60,463 nucleotides of DNA from Fusobacterium mortiferum ATCC 9817 (GCF_000158195.2 NZ_GL987993.1:213193-273655), one strand, 5' to 3'. Numbered from the stretch's first letter, positions 8,549 to 17,987 are shown. Numbers and translations are program-made. The notes: generated by a model not told the origin, from the sequence alone.

Positions 8549-9562
8549 TTATATTATAAATTGTTGGATAGCATTAAAAAAGTATCCCACTATAATTATT
8601 CCCACAGTACAAATTCCTATAAATACTTTTAAAAATTTAGGTTTTATAGCTTTACGTAACATTACTAAAGATGGTAGTGATAAAGTTGTAACAGCCATCA
8701 TAAAAGCTAAAACACTTCCTAAATTTGCTCCCTTTGTAAATAATGCCTCAGCTATAGGTATAGTTCCAAAAATATCAGCATAAATAGGAACTCCTATTAA
8801 AGTAGCTAAGATTACACCAAAAGGATTTTTACTTCCTAATATTCCTATAATCCATCTTTCTGGTATCCAGTTATGAATAGCAGCTCCTATTCCAACTCCA
8901 ATAATTATATATGGAAAAACCTTTTTAAAAGTTTCTATCATCTGCTGTTTTGCATATCTTATTCTATCTCCTACACTTAATTCTGGAATATCTAAATCTA
9001 TACTTTCAACACCTTTAACGTTACGGATAAAATCCTCTATCTCATCTTCTAATTTTAATTTTTCTATTATTGTACCACCAATTACAGCAATTACAAGTCC
9101 CAATACTACATACCATATAGCAATTTTTATTCCAAATATACTCATTAACAATAATAAAGAACCTAAATCTACCATAGGAGAAGATATAAGAAAAGAAAAA
9201 GTTACTCCTAAAGGTAATCCAGCTGAAGAAAAACCTATAAATAGAGGAATAGATGAACAACTGCAAAAAGGAGTTACAGTTCCTAACAGTGCTCCTACTA
9301 TATTTGCCCATATTCCATGGAATCTTCCTAAAATTTTCTTACTTCTTTCTGGTGGAAAATAACTTTGAATATAACTGATAAAAAATATTAAAGAACAAAG
9401 CAATATTATTATCTTAATTACATCATAAAAAAAGAATTGAACTCCTCCAAAGAAATGAGTATCTCTATCCATTCCAAACTTTACTAATATATCTCCCACT
9501 AACACATTTAACCATTTCATTCCTAGAATTTGAGTTTGTATAAATTCCCATATTTTTATCAT
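8549..9562 (-). CDS. ArsP/YraQ-family permease
   Basis: A 337-residue membrane protein with about eight spans, of the permease family that includes ArsP (efflux of trivalent organoarsenicals). The signature TPFCSCSSIPLF lies at residues 97-108 with the cysteine pair Cys100/Cys102. A soluble loop (about 160-210) separates two membrane halves. Its place between a Cys-rich thioredoxin and a CoA-disulfide reductase, under an ArsR regulator, fits export of a thiol-reactive metalloid or a sulfur compound. The substrate is not shown by sequence. Confidence 0.85.
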   Translation of the reverse strand: MIKIWEFIQTQILGMKWLNVLVGDILVKFGMDRDTHFFGGVQFFFYDVIKIIILLCSLIFFISYIQSYFPPERSKKILGRFHGIWANIVGALLGTVTPFCSCSSIPLFIGFSSAGLPLGVTFSFLISSPMVDLGSLLLLMSIFGIKIAIWYVVLGLVIAVIGGTIIEKLKLEDEIEDFIRNVKGVESIDLDIPELSVGDRIRYAKQQMIETFKKVFPYIIIGVGIGAAIHNWIPERWIIGILGSKNPFGVILATLIGVPIYADIFGTIPIAEALFTKGANLGSVLAFMMAVTTLSLPSLVMLRKAIKPKFLKVFIGICTVGIIIVGYFFNAIQQFII

Positions 9563-9583
9563 ATTTTAATCTTACTCCTTTAT

Positions 9584-9599
9584 ATCGATATATATCAAT
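9584..9599. promoter_or_regulatory. Candidate ArsR operator before the permease
   Basis: ATATCGATATATATCAAT spans this site and is a nearly perfect palindrome. It resembles the palindrome in front of the arsR gene (10413-10428). It lies in the thioredoxin-permease gap and may mark a second regulated promoter inside the operon. Confidence 0.4.
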
Positions 9600-9617
9600 C
9601 TATTTTTCTTAATAAAA

Positions 9618-9648
9618 GGAACTGCTTTTAATAGATTTAACAGTTCCT
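9618..9648 (-). terminator. Internal hairpin between thioredoxin and permease genes
   Basis: AGGAACTG pairs with CAGTTCCT around a 15-base loop. On the minus strand a moderate T-rich stretch follows. It may partly terminate transcription or set the ratio between thioredoxin and permease. Confidence 0.5.
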
Positions 9649-9657
9649 AAATTTTAT

Positions 9658-10032
9658 TTATAATTTTTTTAATATTTCTTTTATCTCATCTTTTGGTAAA
9701 ACCTTCCCATAAGAAACTATTTTTCCATCTATCCATAATCCAGGAGTAGACATAATTCCATATGTTGCTATTTCTGCAAAATCTGTAACATGTGTTAATT
9801 TTGCATCTAATCCTAACTCATTCACTGCTTCTAAAGTATTCTTTTCTAGAGTATGACAATTTTTACACCCTGGTCCTAAAACTCTAATCTCCATTTTATT
9901 TCTTTCAACTATTCCTTCACAATTTCCTCCGCAAGAACAAGTTGTTTCTTGAACTTTAGGCTCTTCTTTTACCTCTGTTCTACAAGAACATCCACACTCT
10001 TTCTTCCCAAATAACTTATTAAATATACTCAT
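9658..10032 (-). CDS. Small thioredoxin-fold redox protein with Cys-rich N-terminus
   Basis: A 124-residue protein. Residues about 47-124 form a small thioredoxin fold of the redox-active disulfide protein 2 / thioredoxin_3 type, with active site GPGCKNCHT (Cys56, Cys59) and a cis-proline segment MSTPGLWI. The first 40 residues are unusual: two clusters, Cys13-Cys15-Cys17 and Cys32-Cys34-Cys38, in a charged linker look like a metal- or metalloid-binding tail. Second gene of the arsR operon. A role as thiol carrier or metallochaperone for the permease is inference. Confidence 0.82.
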   Translation of the reverse strand: MSIFNKLFGKKECGCSCRTEVKEEPKVQETTCSCGGNCEGIVERNKMEIRVLGPGCKNCHTLEKNTLEAVNELGLDAKLTHVTDFAEIATYGIMSTPGLWIDGKIVSYGKVLPKDEIKEILKKL

Positions 10033-10092
10033 CTTTATACCTCCATTTTTATATTTATATATTTAAATTTATCAATGTATTTCTTAAATTTT

Positions 10093-10362
10093 TTATATCA
10101 TACTATCAATAATACCTTTTATATCTTCTAATTTTTCTTTATTAATTGAATAGTGAGTCCACTTACCATATTTTACTCTATTTATAATTCCAGAATCACA
10201 AAGTATTTTCATATGATGAGAAAGTGTAGGTTGACCTATATTTAATTGCTCTAAAAGTTTACAAGCACATTGTTCTCCATCTTTTAGTATTTCTAAAATC
10301 ATTAATCTATTAGGATCACAAAAAGCTTTGAATATTTTAGCTGCTTCCTCAAATTTATTCAT
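10093..10362 (-). CDS. ArsR/SmtB-family repressor
   Basis: An 89-residue winged-helix repressor. The recognition region is NIGQPTLSHHMKIL (about 42-55), followed by a wing and C-terminal helix. Cys32 and Cys34 in EQCACKLL sit at the start of the DNA-binding helices, where ArsR of the ELCVCDL type binds As(III). A further Cys15 could be a third ligand. It heads the operon with thioredoxin, permease and flavoenzyme genes, which it probably represses. Sensing of a trivalent metalloid or reactive sulfur is the likely trigger; the cysteine pair supports this but does not prove it. Confidence 0.88.
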   Translation of the reverse strand: MNKFEEAAKIFKAFCDPNRLMILEILKDGEQCACKLLEQLNIGQPTLSHHMKILCDSGIINRVKYGKWTHYSINKEKLEDIKGIIDSMI

Positions 10363-10397
10363 CTTTATCTCCTTTTCATATCGATAATTATAAATTT

Positions 10398-10428
10398 ATT
10401 ATACATCATCACATTGATAATTGTCAAT
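10398..10428 (-). promoter_or_regulatory. arsR operon promoter with overlapping palindrome
   Basis: TTGACA (10427-10422) and TATAAT (10403-10398) lie 18 bases apart on the minus strand. The -35 box is embedded in the palindrome ATTGATAATTGTCAAT (10413-10428), a good candidate operator for autorepression by ArsR. Confidence 0.7.
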
Positions 10429-10440
10429 ATATTTAAAATA

Positions 10441-10468
10441 AAAAAGGTGGCAAAAGCCACCCTTTTTT
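10441..10468 (-). terminator. Terminator of pgk
   Basis: GGTGGC pairs with GCCACC around AAAA, flanked by A-runs and T-runs, just after the pgk stop codon on the minus strand. Confidence 0.88.
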
Positions 10469-10482
10469 ATTACATAGTTAAA

Positions 10483-11682
10483 TTATTTATCAGAAATAGA
10501 TTCTACTCCTGGTAATACTTTTCCTTCTAAGTACTCTAATGAAGCTCCTCCACCAGTAGAGATGTGAGTAAATTTGTCAGCATATCCTAAGCTTATAGCT
10601 GCAGCAGCTGAGTCTCCTCCTCCAATAATAGTTGTAGCTCCTGTTAAGTTAGCTATAGCTTCACAAACTCCGATAGTTCCTTTTGCAAAGTTAGGCATTT
10701 CAAATACTCCCATTGGTCCATTCCATACAACTGTTTTTGCTCCAGCAATTTCTTTAGCAAATAACTCTACAGTTCCTTGTCCAACGTCTAATCCCATTTG
10801 GTCAGCTGGAATTTCATCGACTGATACAGTTACATGAGCTGCATCATTGTTAAATTCTTTAGCTACTACTGTATCTATTGGAAGAACTAATTTTCCATTA
10901 GCTTTAGCTAACAGTTCTTTTGCTAATTCTATTTTATCTTCTTCAACTAATGAAGTTCCTGTATTTTTTCCTAAAGCTCTTAGGAATGTGAACATCATTG
11001 CTCCTCCTACTAGAACTTTATCAGCTTTTACTAAAAGATTTTCAATAACTCCTATTTTATCAGATACTTTAGCTCCTCCTAAGATAGCAACTAAAGGTCT
11101 TTCAGGATTATCTACTGCCCCTCCTATGAATTTAATCTCTTTTTCCATTAAGAATCCTGCAGCAGTTTTTCCTTCTCCTATGTTAGCAGCTATTCCAACA
11201 TTTGAAGCATGAGCTCTGTGAGCTGTTCCAAATGCGTCGTTTACAAATAGATCTCCTAAAGATGCCCAGTATTTTCCTAATTCAGGATCATTTTTAGATT
11301 CTTTTTTACCATCAAGATCTTCGAATCTTGTATTTTCGAACATCATGATTTCTCCATCTTTTAATTCAGCTACAGCAGCTTCTAATTCTACTCCTCTTGT
11401 AGCTGGAACAAATTTAACTGGTTGTCCTAATAATTCAGCTAATCTTTCAGCAACTGGTCTTAAAGATTTTTTAGCTAAATCTTCTTCAGTTTTAACTTTT
11501 CCTAAGTGAGAGAAAGCTATTACTCTTCCTCCATTTTCTAGTACATATTTTATAGTAGGTAAAGCAGCAACTATTCTGTTTTCATCTGTTATTTTTCCAT
11601 CTTTCATAGGTACGTTAAAGTCAACTCTCATTAATACTTTTTGTCCTTTAACGTTTAAATCTGTAACTATTTTTTTAGCCAT
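10483..11682 (-). CDS. pgk: Phosphoglycerate kinase
   Basis: A 399-residue cytoplasmic glycolytic enzyme converting 1,3-bisphosphoglycerate and ADP to 3-phosphoglycerate and ATP. The N-terminal substrate-binding motif RVDFNVPM is near residue 19, and the substrate site includes FSHLGK. The C-terminal nucleotide lobe has [10 protein letters not shown] and the GGGDSAAA loop near residue 352. Length is standard. It follows gapA on the same strand with a terminator-like hairpin between, so it may be read both from gapA and from its own promoter. Codon use is more regular than in neighbours, as expected for a highly expressed gene. Confidence 0.98.
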   Translation of the reverse strand: MAKKIVTDLNVKGQKVLMRVDFNVPMKDGKITDENRIVAALPTIKYVLENGGRVIAFSHLGKVKTEEDLAKKSLRPVAERLAELLGQPVKFVPATRGVELEAAVAELKDGEIMMFENTRFEDLDGKKESKNDPELGKYWASLGDLFVNDAFGTAHRAHASNVGIAANIGEGKTAAGFLMEKEIKFIGGAVDNPERPLVAILGGAKVSDKIGVIENLLVKADKVLVGGAMMFTFLRALGKNTGTSLVEEDKIELAKELLAKANGKLVLPIDTVVAKEFNNDAAHVTVSVDEIPADQMGLDVGQGTVELFAKEIAGAKTVVWNGPMGVFEMPNFAKGTIGVCEAIANLTGATTIIGGGDSAAAAISLGYADKFTHISTGGGASLEYLEGKVLPGVESISDK

Positions 11683-11715
11683 TTAGATTGCCTCCCGTTA
11701 ATATCTTTTCTTAAA

Positions 11716-11743
11716 AATAGCGGAACCTAAAAGTTCCGCTATT
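11716..11743 (-). terminator. Hairpin terminator between gapA and pgk
   Basis: An 11-base-pair perfect stem, AATAGCGGAAC with GTTCCGCTATT, is followed by TTTTTAAG on the minus strand. It probably gives partial termination after gapA. Confidence 0.8.
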
Positions 11744-11777
11744 CTATTTCTATTTAGTTAATCTCAAATTCAGGTAA

Positions 11778-12785
11778 TTATTTAGATAATTCTACGAATT
11801 TTTTAAGAGTTCTGATTAATTGAGAAGTATAAGACATTTCATTGTCATACCAAGCAACAGTCTTAACTAATTGTTTATCTCCTACTGTCATAACTCTTGT
11901 TTGAGTAGCATCAAATAATGATCCATAGTTGATTCCGATGATATCAGATGACACTAACTCTTCTTCTGTATATCCAAATGACTCGTTTGAAGCAGCTTTC
12001 ATAGCAGCATTGATTTCTTCTACAGTTACTGGTTTAGCTAAAACTGATACTAGCTCAGTTATTGATCCAGTAATTACAGGAACTCTTTGAGCAGCTCCAT
12101 CTAATTTTCCTTTTAATGAAGGGATTACTAATCCAATAGCTTTTGCAGCTCCAGTTGTGTTAGGAACGATGTTAGCAGCAGCAGCTCTAGCTCTTCTTAA
12201 GTCTCCTTTTCTGTGTGGACCATCTAATGTGTTTTGGTCGTTTGTATAAGCGTGGATAGTTGTCATTAATCCTTCTACGATTCCGAAGTTATCCTCTAAA
12301 ACTTTAGCCATAGGTGCTAAACAGTTAGTTGTACAAGAAGCTCCTGATATAACTGTTTCAGTTCCATCTAATATATCGTGGTTTACGTTGTAAACTACAG
12401 TTTTAAGATCTCCAGTTGCTGGTGCAGAAATAACTACTTTTTTAGCTCCTGCTTTAATGTGAGCTTCTGCTTTTTCTTTCTTAGTGAAGAATCCAGTACA
12501 CTCAAGAACTACGTCTACTCCTAATTCTCCCCAAGGTAATTCTTCTGGGTTAGCTTTTGCAAAAGTTTTGATTTCTTTTCCGTTTACTACGAAAGCATCT
12601 TCTTTAACTTCGATTGTTCCTTCGAATCTTCCTTGAGCTGAGTCATATTTGAATAAGTGAGCTAACATGTGAGCATCTGTTAAGTCATTGATTGCCACTA
12701 CATCAAACTCAGGGTTTCCTACCATTAATCTTAATGCTAATCTTCCGATTCTTCCGAATCCGTTAATTGCTACTTTAACTGCCAT
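11778..12785 (-). CDS. gapA: Glyceraldehyde-3-phosphate dehydrogenase
   Basis: A 335-residue NAD-dependent enzyme oxidising glyceraldehyde 3-phosphate to 1,3-bisphosphoglycerate. The N-terminal NAD fold is GFGRIGR (9-15), and Asp34 in AINDL favours NAD over NADP. Catalytic Cys151 lies in [11 protein letters not shown]. The C-terminal motif WYDNEMSY is present. It is the first gene of a glycolytic pair with pgk, so substrate-level ATP formation is encoded together. A strong promoter at 12851-12879 precedes it. Confidence 0.98.
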   Translation of the reverse strand: MAVKVAINGFGRIGRLALRLMVGNPEFDVVAINDLTDAHMLAHLFKYDSAQGRFEGTIEVKEDAFVVNGKEIKTFAKANPEELPWGELGVDVVLECTGFFTKKEKAEAHIKAGAKKVVISAPATGDLKTVVYNVNHDILDGTETVISGASCTTNCLAPMAKVLEDNFGIVEGLMTTIHAYTNDQNTLDGPHRKGDLRRARAAAANIVPNTTGAAKAIGLVIPSLKGKLDGAAQRVPVITGSITELVSVLAKPVTVEEINAAMKAASNESFGYTEEELVSSDIIGINYGSLFDATQTRVMTVGDKQLVKTVAWYDNEMSYTSQLIRTLKKFVELSK

Positions 12786-12850
12786 TTCTATTCCTCCTAA
12801 ATTTTTATTTAACTATGTAAATTATTTTATGTTTTTTATTATCTACATAA

Positions 12851-12879
12851 AATATATAACAAGTTCAACGCTTTGTCAA
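12851..12879 (-). promoter_or_regulatory. gapA promoter
   Basis: TTGACA (12879-12874) and TATATT (12856-12851) are spaced by 17 bases on the minus strand, about 65 bases before the gapA start. Confidence 0.75.
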
Positions 12880-12994
12880 TTAAGTCTTTTCTAATAATTT
12901 TATTAGAGTTAAATTTCATCTTTTTACGATTATTTTTTAATCAGTTATAGCTGTTTATTTTATATATCTGTTCTATTTTTTCTCACGTCAAATA

Positions 12995-13861
12995 CTATTC
13001 TAATAATTTTTTCATATCTTCTGGAAGTTCAACTTCTATACTTTTTAAATCTCCTGTTTCTACATCTGAAAATTCTGTTTTATATGAATGTAACATCTGT
13101 CTATCTGCTCTATTATCAGCTCCACCATAAAGCTCATCTCCCAAAAGTGGATAACCTTCTAATGCCATATGTGCTCTTATCTGATGTGTTCTTCCTGTTA
13201 AAAGCTCAGCTTCTATAAGAGTTAAATTTTTTTCTTGAAATCTTTTCAAAACTTTTACTTTAGTTTGGGCAATTTGCCCTCCATCTTCTGGTTGAAGTTC
13301 AACTCTTCTAAGCTCATCACCTATTTTTCCAATAGGTCTATCTATTAAAAACTCATCTTTTTCTACAATTCCTAATACTATTGCTTGATAAAATTTATTT
13401 ACAATTCCCTTCTCTTGAAGATAAGATTGAGCATAGGCATTCTTAGTTACAATTATTATACCAGAAGTATTCATGTCAAGACGATTATAAAACCTTGGCA
13501 CCATAACTTTTCCAGTTGTTTTTAAAAAATAATTTACTACTCCATTAGCTAAAGTTTTATCTACTTTTTTCTGAGTAGGATGTACTATTATATATGGGTC
13601 TTTATTTATCAAAAGTAAATTTTTATCTTCATAAGCTATTTTTATAGGGATATCCATAGGTTTTATCCCTGTTTCTTTCTCTTTTTCTCTAATATGTAAT
13701 CTATTTAATTTCCTTACTTTTTTACTATTATTTTTTACTCTTTTTCCATTTAGATATATTTCTAAATTTCTTAATCCTCTTCCTGAATATCCTTTTGTTT
13801 CTTTAAGATATGTTCCTATCTCGTATCCATCATATTCTGGTTCGATTATATATTTTTTCAT
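12995..13861 (-). CDS. RluA-family pseudouridine synthase
   Basis: A 288-residue RNA-modifying enzyme. Residues 1 to about 65 resemble an S4 RNA-binding domain and the rest is the RluA catalytic domain. The catalytic aspartate is in NRLDMNTSG (Asp near 129), with the later GRTHQIRAH motif. The ATG at 13861 follows AAAGGAA; an in-frame TTG just before it is less likely. Homologs modify 23S rRNA (RluC/RluD) or other RNAs, and I cannot tell the site. It is a single gene; the 269 bases upstream (13862-14130) are extremely AT-rich and show no recognisable element. Confidence 0.9.
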   Translation of the reverse strand: MKKYIIEPEYDGYEIGTYLKETKGYSGRGLRNLEIYLNGKRVKNNSKKVRKLNRLHIREKEKETGIKPMDIPIKIAYEDKNLLLINKDPYIIVHPTQKKVDKTLANGVVNYFLKTTGKVMVPRFYNRLDMNTSGIIIVTKNAYAQSYLQEKGIVNKFYQAIVLGIVEKDEFLIDRPIGKIGDELRRVELQPEDGGQIAQTKVKVLKRFQEKNLTLIEAELLTGRTHQIRAHMALEGYPLLGDELYGGADNRADRQMLHSYKTEFSDVETGDLKSIEVELPEDMKKLLE

Positions 13862-14130
13862 CAATTATATTCCTTTCAAAATTTTAATAATTATATCTAT
13901 TATATTTTACTATAATTACTATAAAAAGTTAACCTTTTATTTTTTCTTTATAAACTCATAAAACAAATATATTATATTTATAAAAAGTATTAATATCTAT
14001 TTAATAAAAATATTCTTAAATATATTATTATTCTTAATTTTTATTAGATTATATTATATAATATTATCATACTTAAATATCTAAAAATAAAATAATATTT
14101 ATTAATATAATTTAGAAAGGACAATATTTT

Positions 14131-15030
14131 ATGAAGAAAAAAATAGTTATCGGAAGTAGAGGAAGTATCTTAGCTCTTGCTCAAAGCGAAATAGTTAAAC
14201 AACAACTTGAAAAGAATTTTCCAGAGTATGAGTTTGAAATAAAAAAAATAGTTACTAGTGGAGATAAAGATTTAGTTAGTAACTGGAATAATAGTGATAA
14301 ATCTCTTAAAAGTTTTTTTACTAAAGAGATTGAAGTAGAACTTTTAAACGAAACTATTGATTTAGCAGTACACTCTATGAAAGATATGCCTAGTATTTCT
14401 CCTGAAGGATTAATTTGTGGAGCTATTCCCGATAGAGAAGACCAAAGAGATGTTCTTATTTCTAAAAATGGTAAAACATTGATGGAACTTCCTAAGGGAG
14501 CTATAGTTGGAACTAGCTCATTGAGAAGAACTATGAATATAAAAAGTTTAAGACCTGATTTACAAATAAAACAACTTAGAGGAAATATTCATACTAGATT
14601 AAATAAATTAAAAACAGAAGATTATGATGCCATATTACTTGCTGCTGCTGGCTTAAAAAGAGTAGGATTAGAGAATGAAATTACTGAATATCTCGACCCT
14701 AAAATTTTTCTTCCTGCTCCTGCTCAAGGAGTATTACATATACAATGTAGGGAAAATGATGAAGAAATTAAAAATATTTTAAAAACTATTCATAAAGAAG
14801 ATATTAAAAAAATAGTAGTAATTGAGAGGGAGTTTTCTAAAATATTTGATGGTGGTTGCCATACACCAATGGGTTGTTATTCAGAGGTAAATGGAGATAA
14901 AATCACTTTTTATGGAGTATATTTTAAAGATAATCTAGGTTATACAGCCTCTATCACTGAAAAACTTAGTGAAGGAATTAGAGTAGCACAAAAACTTGCT
15001 GATACTATAAAGGAGAAAATTCATGAATAA
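14131..15030 (+). CDS. hemC: Porphobilinogen deaminase (hydroxymethylbilane synthase)
   Basis: A 299-residue cytoplasmic enzyme that joins four porphobilinogens into hydroxymethylbilane. The signature VHSMKDMP holds the catalytic Asp near 85. GTSSLRR and QLRGNIHTRL bind the growing chain, and Cys243 in GGCHTPMG carries the dipyrromethane cofactor. An AGAAAGGA site precedes the ATG. The next gene overlaps it by eight bases, giving an operon for uroporphyrinogen III and siroheme/corrin precursors. Genes for earlier steps (hemA, hemL, hemB) are not in the window. Confidence 0.97.
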   Translation: MKKKIVIGSRGSILALAQSEIVKQQLEKNFPEYEFEIKKIVTSGDKDLVSNWNNSDKSLKSFFTKEIEVELLNETIDLAVHSMKDMPSISPEGLICGAIPDREDQRDVLISKNGKTLMELPKGAIVGTSSLRRTMNIKSLRPDLQIKQLRGNIHTRLNKLKTEDYDAILLAAAGLKRVGLENEITEYLDPKIFLPAPAQGVLHIQCRENDEEIKNILKTIHKEDIKKIVVIEREFSKIFDGGCHTPMGCYSEVNGDKITFYGVYFKDNLGYTASITEKLSEGIRVAQKLADTIKEKIHE

Positions 15031-16489
15031 AAAAGGAAAAGTATATATAATGGGAGCTGGTCCTGGAGATGCTGAACTTCTCACTTTAAAAGGAAAAAGA
15101 GCTGTTGAAGAAGCTGATTGTATTGTATATGATAGACTTATCAATAATCATATTTTAAATTATGCTAAAAAAGATGCCGAAATGATATATTTAGGAAAAG
15201 GAAACTGTGAGGGTGGAGTTATACAAAGTGAAATCAATAATACAATTGTAAAAAAAGCTCTTGAAGGAAAAATAGTAGCCAGAGTTAAAGGAGGAGATCC
15301 TTTTGTCTTTGGTAGAGGTGGAGAAGAGATACAAGCTCTTCTTGAAAATGAAATAGAATTTGAGGAGATTCCAGGTATAACTTCAGCTATATCTGTTCCT
15401 GCATATGCTGGTATTCCTGTAACACACAGAGGTATAGCTAAATCTTTTCATGTATTTACAGGACATACTATGGCTGATGGTTCTTGGCATAATTTTGAAA
15501 CTATTGCTAAATTAGATGGTACATTAGTTTTTCTTATGGGAATAAAAAATCTTCCAATTATAGTCAGTGACTTAATAGTTAATGGAAAAGATCCTAAAAC
15601 TCCTATTGCTATTATTGAAAAAGGAGCTACTGCTGAACAAAGAGTTACTACTGGAACTCTTGATAGTATAGTAGAGATAGCTAAAGAGAAAAAAATTGTA
15701 CCTCCTGCTATTACAATAATAGGAGAAGTAGTAAATCTTAGAGATACTTTTAAATGGTTTGAAAATACTCAACTTTTTGGGAAAAAAGTTTTAGTAACTA
15801 GAGATAAAAGACAAGCTAGAGAATTTTCTGATAAGATAGAAAAAATAGGTGGATTTGCTATAGAGCTTCCATTTATTAAAATAGAATCTACCCTTGATAA
15901 AATAGATAGAGAGATGTTAAAATCTTATTCTACTCTACTTTTTAACTCTCCTAATGGAGTTAGAGAGTTTATGAATAAAATTGAAGATATTAGAGATATA
16001 GCTCATCTTAAAATAGGAGCTGTTGGAAGTAAAACTAAAGAATTATTAGAAAGATATAAAATAAAAGCTGATTTTATCCCTAAGGAATACTTAGTTGAAA
16101 AACTTGCTAAAGAAGCTATTCACTACACAGCAGTTGAAGAGAAAATTCTAATTATAACTTCTGATATCTCTCCTTGTGATACAAAAAAATTAAATTCTAT
16201 TTATGATAGACATTTTGATAAAATAGTTGCCTATAAGACTAAAAAAATAATAAGAGATAAAGAAGAAGTACTAGATACTTTAAAGAAAGTAGAAATAGTT
16301 ACTTTTCTGAGTTCTTCTACAGTTGATGCTTTTATGGAAAGTATAGAGTATGACATAGAATCTGTAAAAAATATTAAATTTGCTTCAATAGGTCCTGTTA
16401 CAAGTGAAACTATAAAAAAATATGGATTAACAGTAGACTTTGAAGCAAAAGTTTATGATGCTAATGGAATTATTGAAGCTATCAAATAA
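15023..16489 (+). CDS. cobA-hemD: Fused uroporphyrinogen-III methyltransferase / uroporphyrinogen-III synthase
   Basis: A 488-residue bifunctional protein. Residues 1 to about 245 are the SAM-dependent methyltransferase making precorrin-2: GAGPGDAELLTLKG at the N-terminus, then VARVKGGDPFVFGRGGEE and PGITSA. Residues about 255-488 are a HemD-type synthase closing hydroxymethylbilane into uroporphyrinogen III. The fusion makes uroporphyrinogen III and passes it to methylation, so the route points to siroheme or cobalamin rather than heme. It overlaps hemC by eight bases. Confidence 0.95.
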   Translation: MNKKGKVYIMGAGPGDAELLTLKGKRAVEEADCIVYDRLINNHILNYAKKDAEMIYLGKGNCEGGVIQSEINNTIVKKALEGKIVARVKGGDPFVFGRGGEEIQALLENEIEFEEIPGITSAISVPAYAGIPVTHRGIAKSFHVFTGHTMADGSWHNFETIAKLDGTLVFLMGIKNLPIIVSDLIVNGKDPKTPIAIIEKGATAEQRVTTGTLDSIVEIAKEKKIVPPAITIIGEVVNLRDTFKWFENTQLFGKKVLVTRDKRQAREFSDKIEKIGGFAIELPFIKIESTLDKIDREMLKSYSTLLFNSPNGVREFMNKIEDIRDIAHLKIGAVGSKTKELLERYKIKADFIPKEYLVEKLAKEAIHYTAVEEKILIITSDISPCDTKKLNSIYDRHFDKIVAYKTKKIIRDKEEVLDTLKKVEIVTFLSSSTVDAFMESIEYDIESVKNIKFASIGPVTSETIKKYGLTVDFEAKVYDANGIIEAIK

Positions 16490-16510
16490 TCTTAATTTTG
16501 GAGTTAATAA

Positions 16511-16969
16511 ATGAATAAAAATTTTTTCCCACTATTTATAGACTTAAAAAATAAAAATATATTGGTTATTGGAGCTGGAAAAATAGCTTTTAGAAAGGTA
16601 GAAACACTACTTAAATATAGTGCTAAAATAACTATTATTACTAAAGATATTAAAGAAGAAAAATTTTTAACTCTTAAAAATATAAATATTAAAATAGGAG
16701 AGTTTGAAGAAACTCTCCTAGAAGATAAGTTTTTAGTTGTAGCTGCTACTGATAATCCAGAGTTTAATAGATATATCTATGAGCTTTGTAATTCTAAAAA
16801 TATATTGGTTAACAATATTACCTCTAAAGAAGAGATGAATTGTCGTTTTGCTAGTATTCTAGAAACTGAAGATTATCAAATAGGTATATCTGCTAAAGGA
16901 AATCCTAGTAAATCTAAGTCTTTGAAAAATAAATTAAAAGAGATATTAGAAAAAAAAGCTGTTGATTAA
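16511..16969 (+). CDS. Precorrin-2 dehydrogenase (CysG/Met8 N-terminal domain type)
   Basis: A 152-residue NAD-binding protein with GAGKIAFRKVETLL near residues 21-34, matching the CysG N-terminal or Met8/SirC domain that oxidises precorrin-2 to sirohydrochlorin. The usual C-terminal dimer domain is short, and ferrochelatase activity may be absent. It is the last gene of the operon after cobA-hemD. Its stop codon lies in the loop of the terminator hairpin. Confidence 0.9.
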   Translation: MNKNFFPLFIDLKNKNILVIGAGKIAFRKVETLLKYSAKITIITKDIKEEKFLTLKNINIKIGEFEETLLEDKFLVVAATDNPEFNRYIYELCNSKNILVNNITSKEEMNCRFASILETEDYQIGISAKGNPSKSKSLKNKLKEILEKKAVD

Positions 16970-16981
16970 CAACAGCTTTTT
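16953..16981 (+). terminator. Terminator of the hemC operon
   Basis: An 11-base-pair stem, AAAAAGCTGTT with AACAGCTTTTT, has the stop codon of the preceding gene in its loop and runs into Ts. Confidence 0.88.
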
Positions 16982-16984
16982 TCT

Positions 16985-17977
16985 TTAAATAATATTATAT
17001 TTTTTTAATATCCCTTCTATTCTTTCTTCAATATCTTTAGTCAATGTCCAAGAAGTACTTTCCACATTTTCTTCAATTTGCTCTGGAGTCTGTGCACTAC
17101 AAATTACAGGTCCTATTTCTTCTTGGTTTACTAACCAATTAATACTTATTTGTGATAATGGCTTTCCAATTTCTTTTGCTATCTCTTTTAATTCCTCTAC
17201 AATTTTATAATAAAATTTATATGTATCTGAATTTAATTTAGGATTTTTTGCTCTATCATCATTTTTATCAAAATTATTTTCTAATTTAAAACATCCTGTT
17301 AAAAGTCCTTGAAATAATGGACTGTATGCTAAAAATGCCATTCCTCTCTCTTTACATATTGGCAAAATTTCTTTTTTACTTCTATATTCTAATTTCTTAT
17401 GATGATATATTTCAGAGTTTGGTTCTAATAAATTATAAAGTCCTTGATATGTTGCAATTTCAGTTTTTGAAAGACAATACTCTAAATCTTTCTTTGAAAA
17501 ATTAGATAATCCAACATATCTTATTAATCCCTTTCTTTTCATCTCTTCAAATGTCTCTATTGCCTCATCTATTTGCATATTTTCAAATGGCCAGTGTATT
17601 CGATATAAATCTATATAATCAGTTCCTAATCTTTTTAAAGAAGCATTTAGTTCTCTATATAAGCTTTCTCTACTTATACTTTTTGTTACTATTTTTTCTG
17701 AAGAATTATCATCCCAAACTAATCCACATTTAGTTGCTATAAATAATTTTTTTCTATCATATCCCTCTATAGCTTTTCCTAAAATTTCTTCTGAATGCCC
17801 CATTCCATAGACAGGTGCTACATCAAAGAAATTAACTCCCAAATCTATTGCTTTCTTTATTGTTTCTATCGATTTTAAATCATCACTATTATTCCAAGTT
17901 CCTCCTATTGCCCAACACCCATATCCAATAGCAGAAAGTTCTTCATTATTTAAAGTTTTAAATTTTTTATATATCAT
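16985..17977 (-). CDS. Aldo/keto reductase
   Basis: A 330-residue TIM-barrel oxidoreductase using NADPH. The catalytic tetrad region is visible: FDVAPVYGMGHSEE (Asp and Tyr), KLFIATKCGL (Lys) and YRIHWP (His). The C-terminal cofactor segment includes a CSAQTPEQIEEN stretch. It follows the family 4 glycosidase gene by ten bases on the same strand, so it belongs to the first alpha-glucoside PTS operon. There it may reduce a keto-sugar product of a disaccharide; this is inference. Confidence 0.88.
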   Translation of the reverse strand: MIYKKFKTLNNEELSAIGYGCWAIGGTWNNSDDLKSIETIKKAIDLGVNFFDVAPVYGMGHSEEILGKAIEGYDRKKLFIATKCGLVWDDNSSEKIVTKSISRESLYRELNASLKRLGTDYIDLYRIHWPFENMQIDEAIETFEEMKRKGLIRYVGLSNFSKKDLEYCLSKTEIATYQGLYNLLEPNSEIYHHKKLEYRSKKEILPICKERGMAFLAYSPLFQGLLTGCFKLENNFDKNDDRAKNPKLNSDTYKFYYKIVEELKEIAKEIGKPLSQISINWLVNQEEIGPVICSAQTPEQIEENVESTSWTLTKDIEERIEGILKKYNII

Positions 17978-17987
17978 AATTTCCTCC

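Noticed and set aside
10574-12894. Long open frames on the plus strand across pgk and gapA
   Set aside because: They are shadows of highly biased codon use in pgk and gapA on the other strand; they have no ribosome sites or recognisable domains.
13862-14130. Cobalamin or other riboswitch upstream of hemC
   Set aside because: The stretch is almost pure A/T with no B12-box or stable stem.
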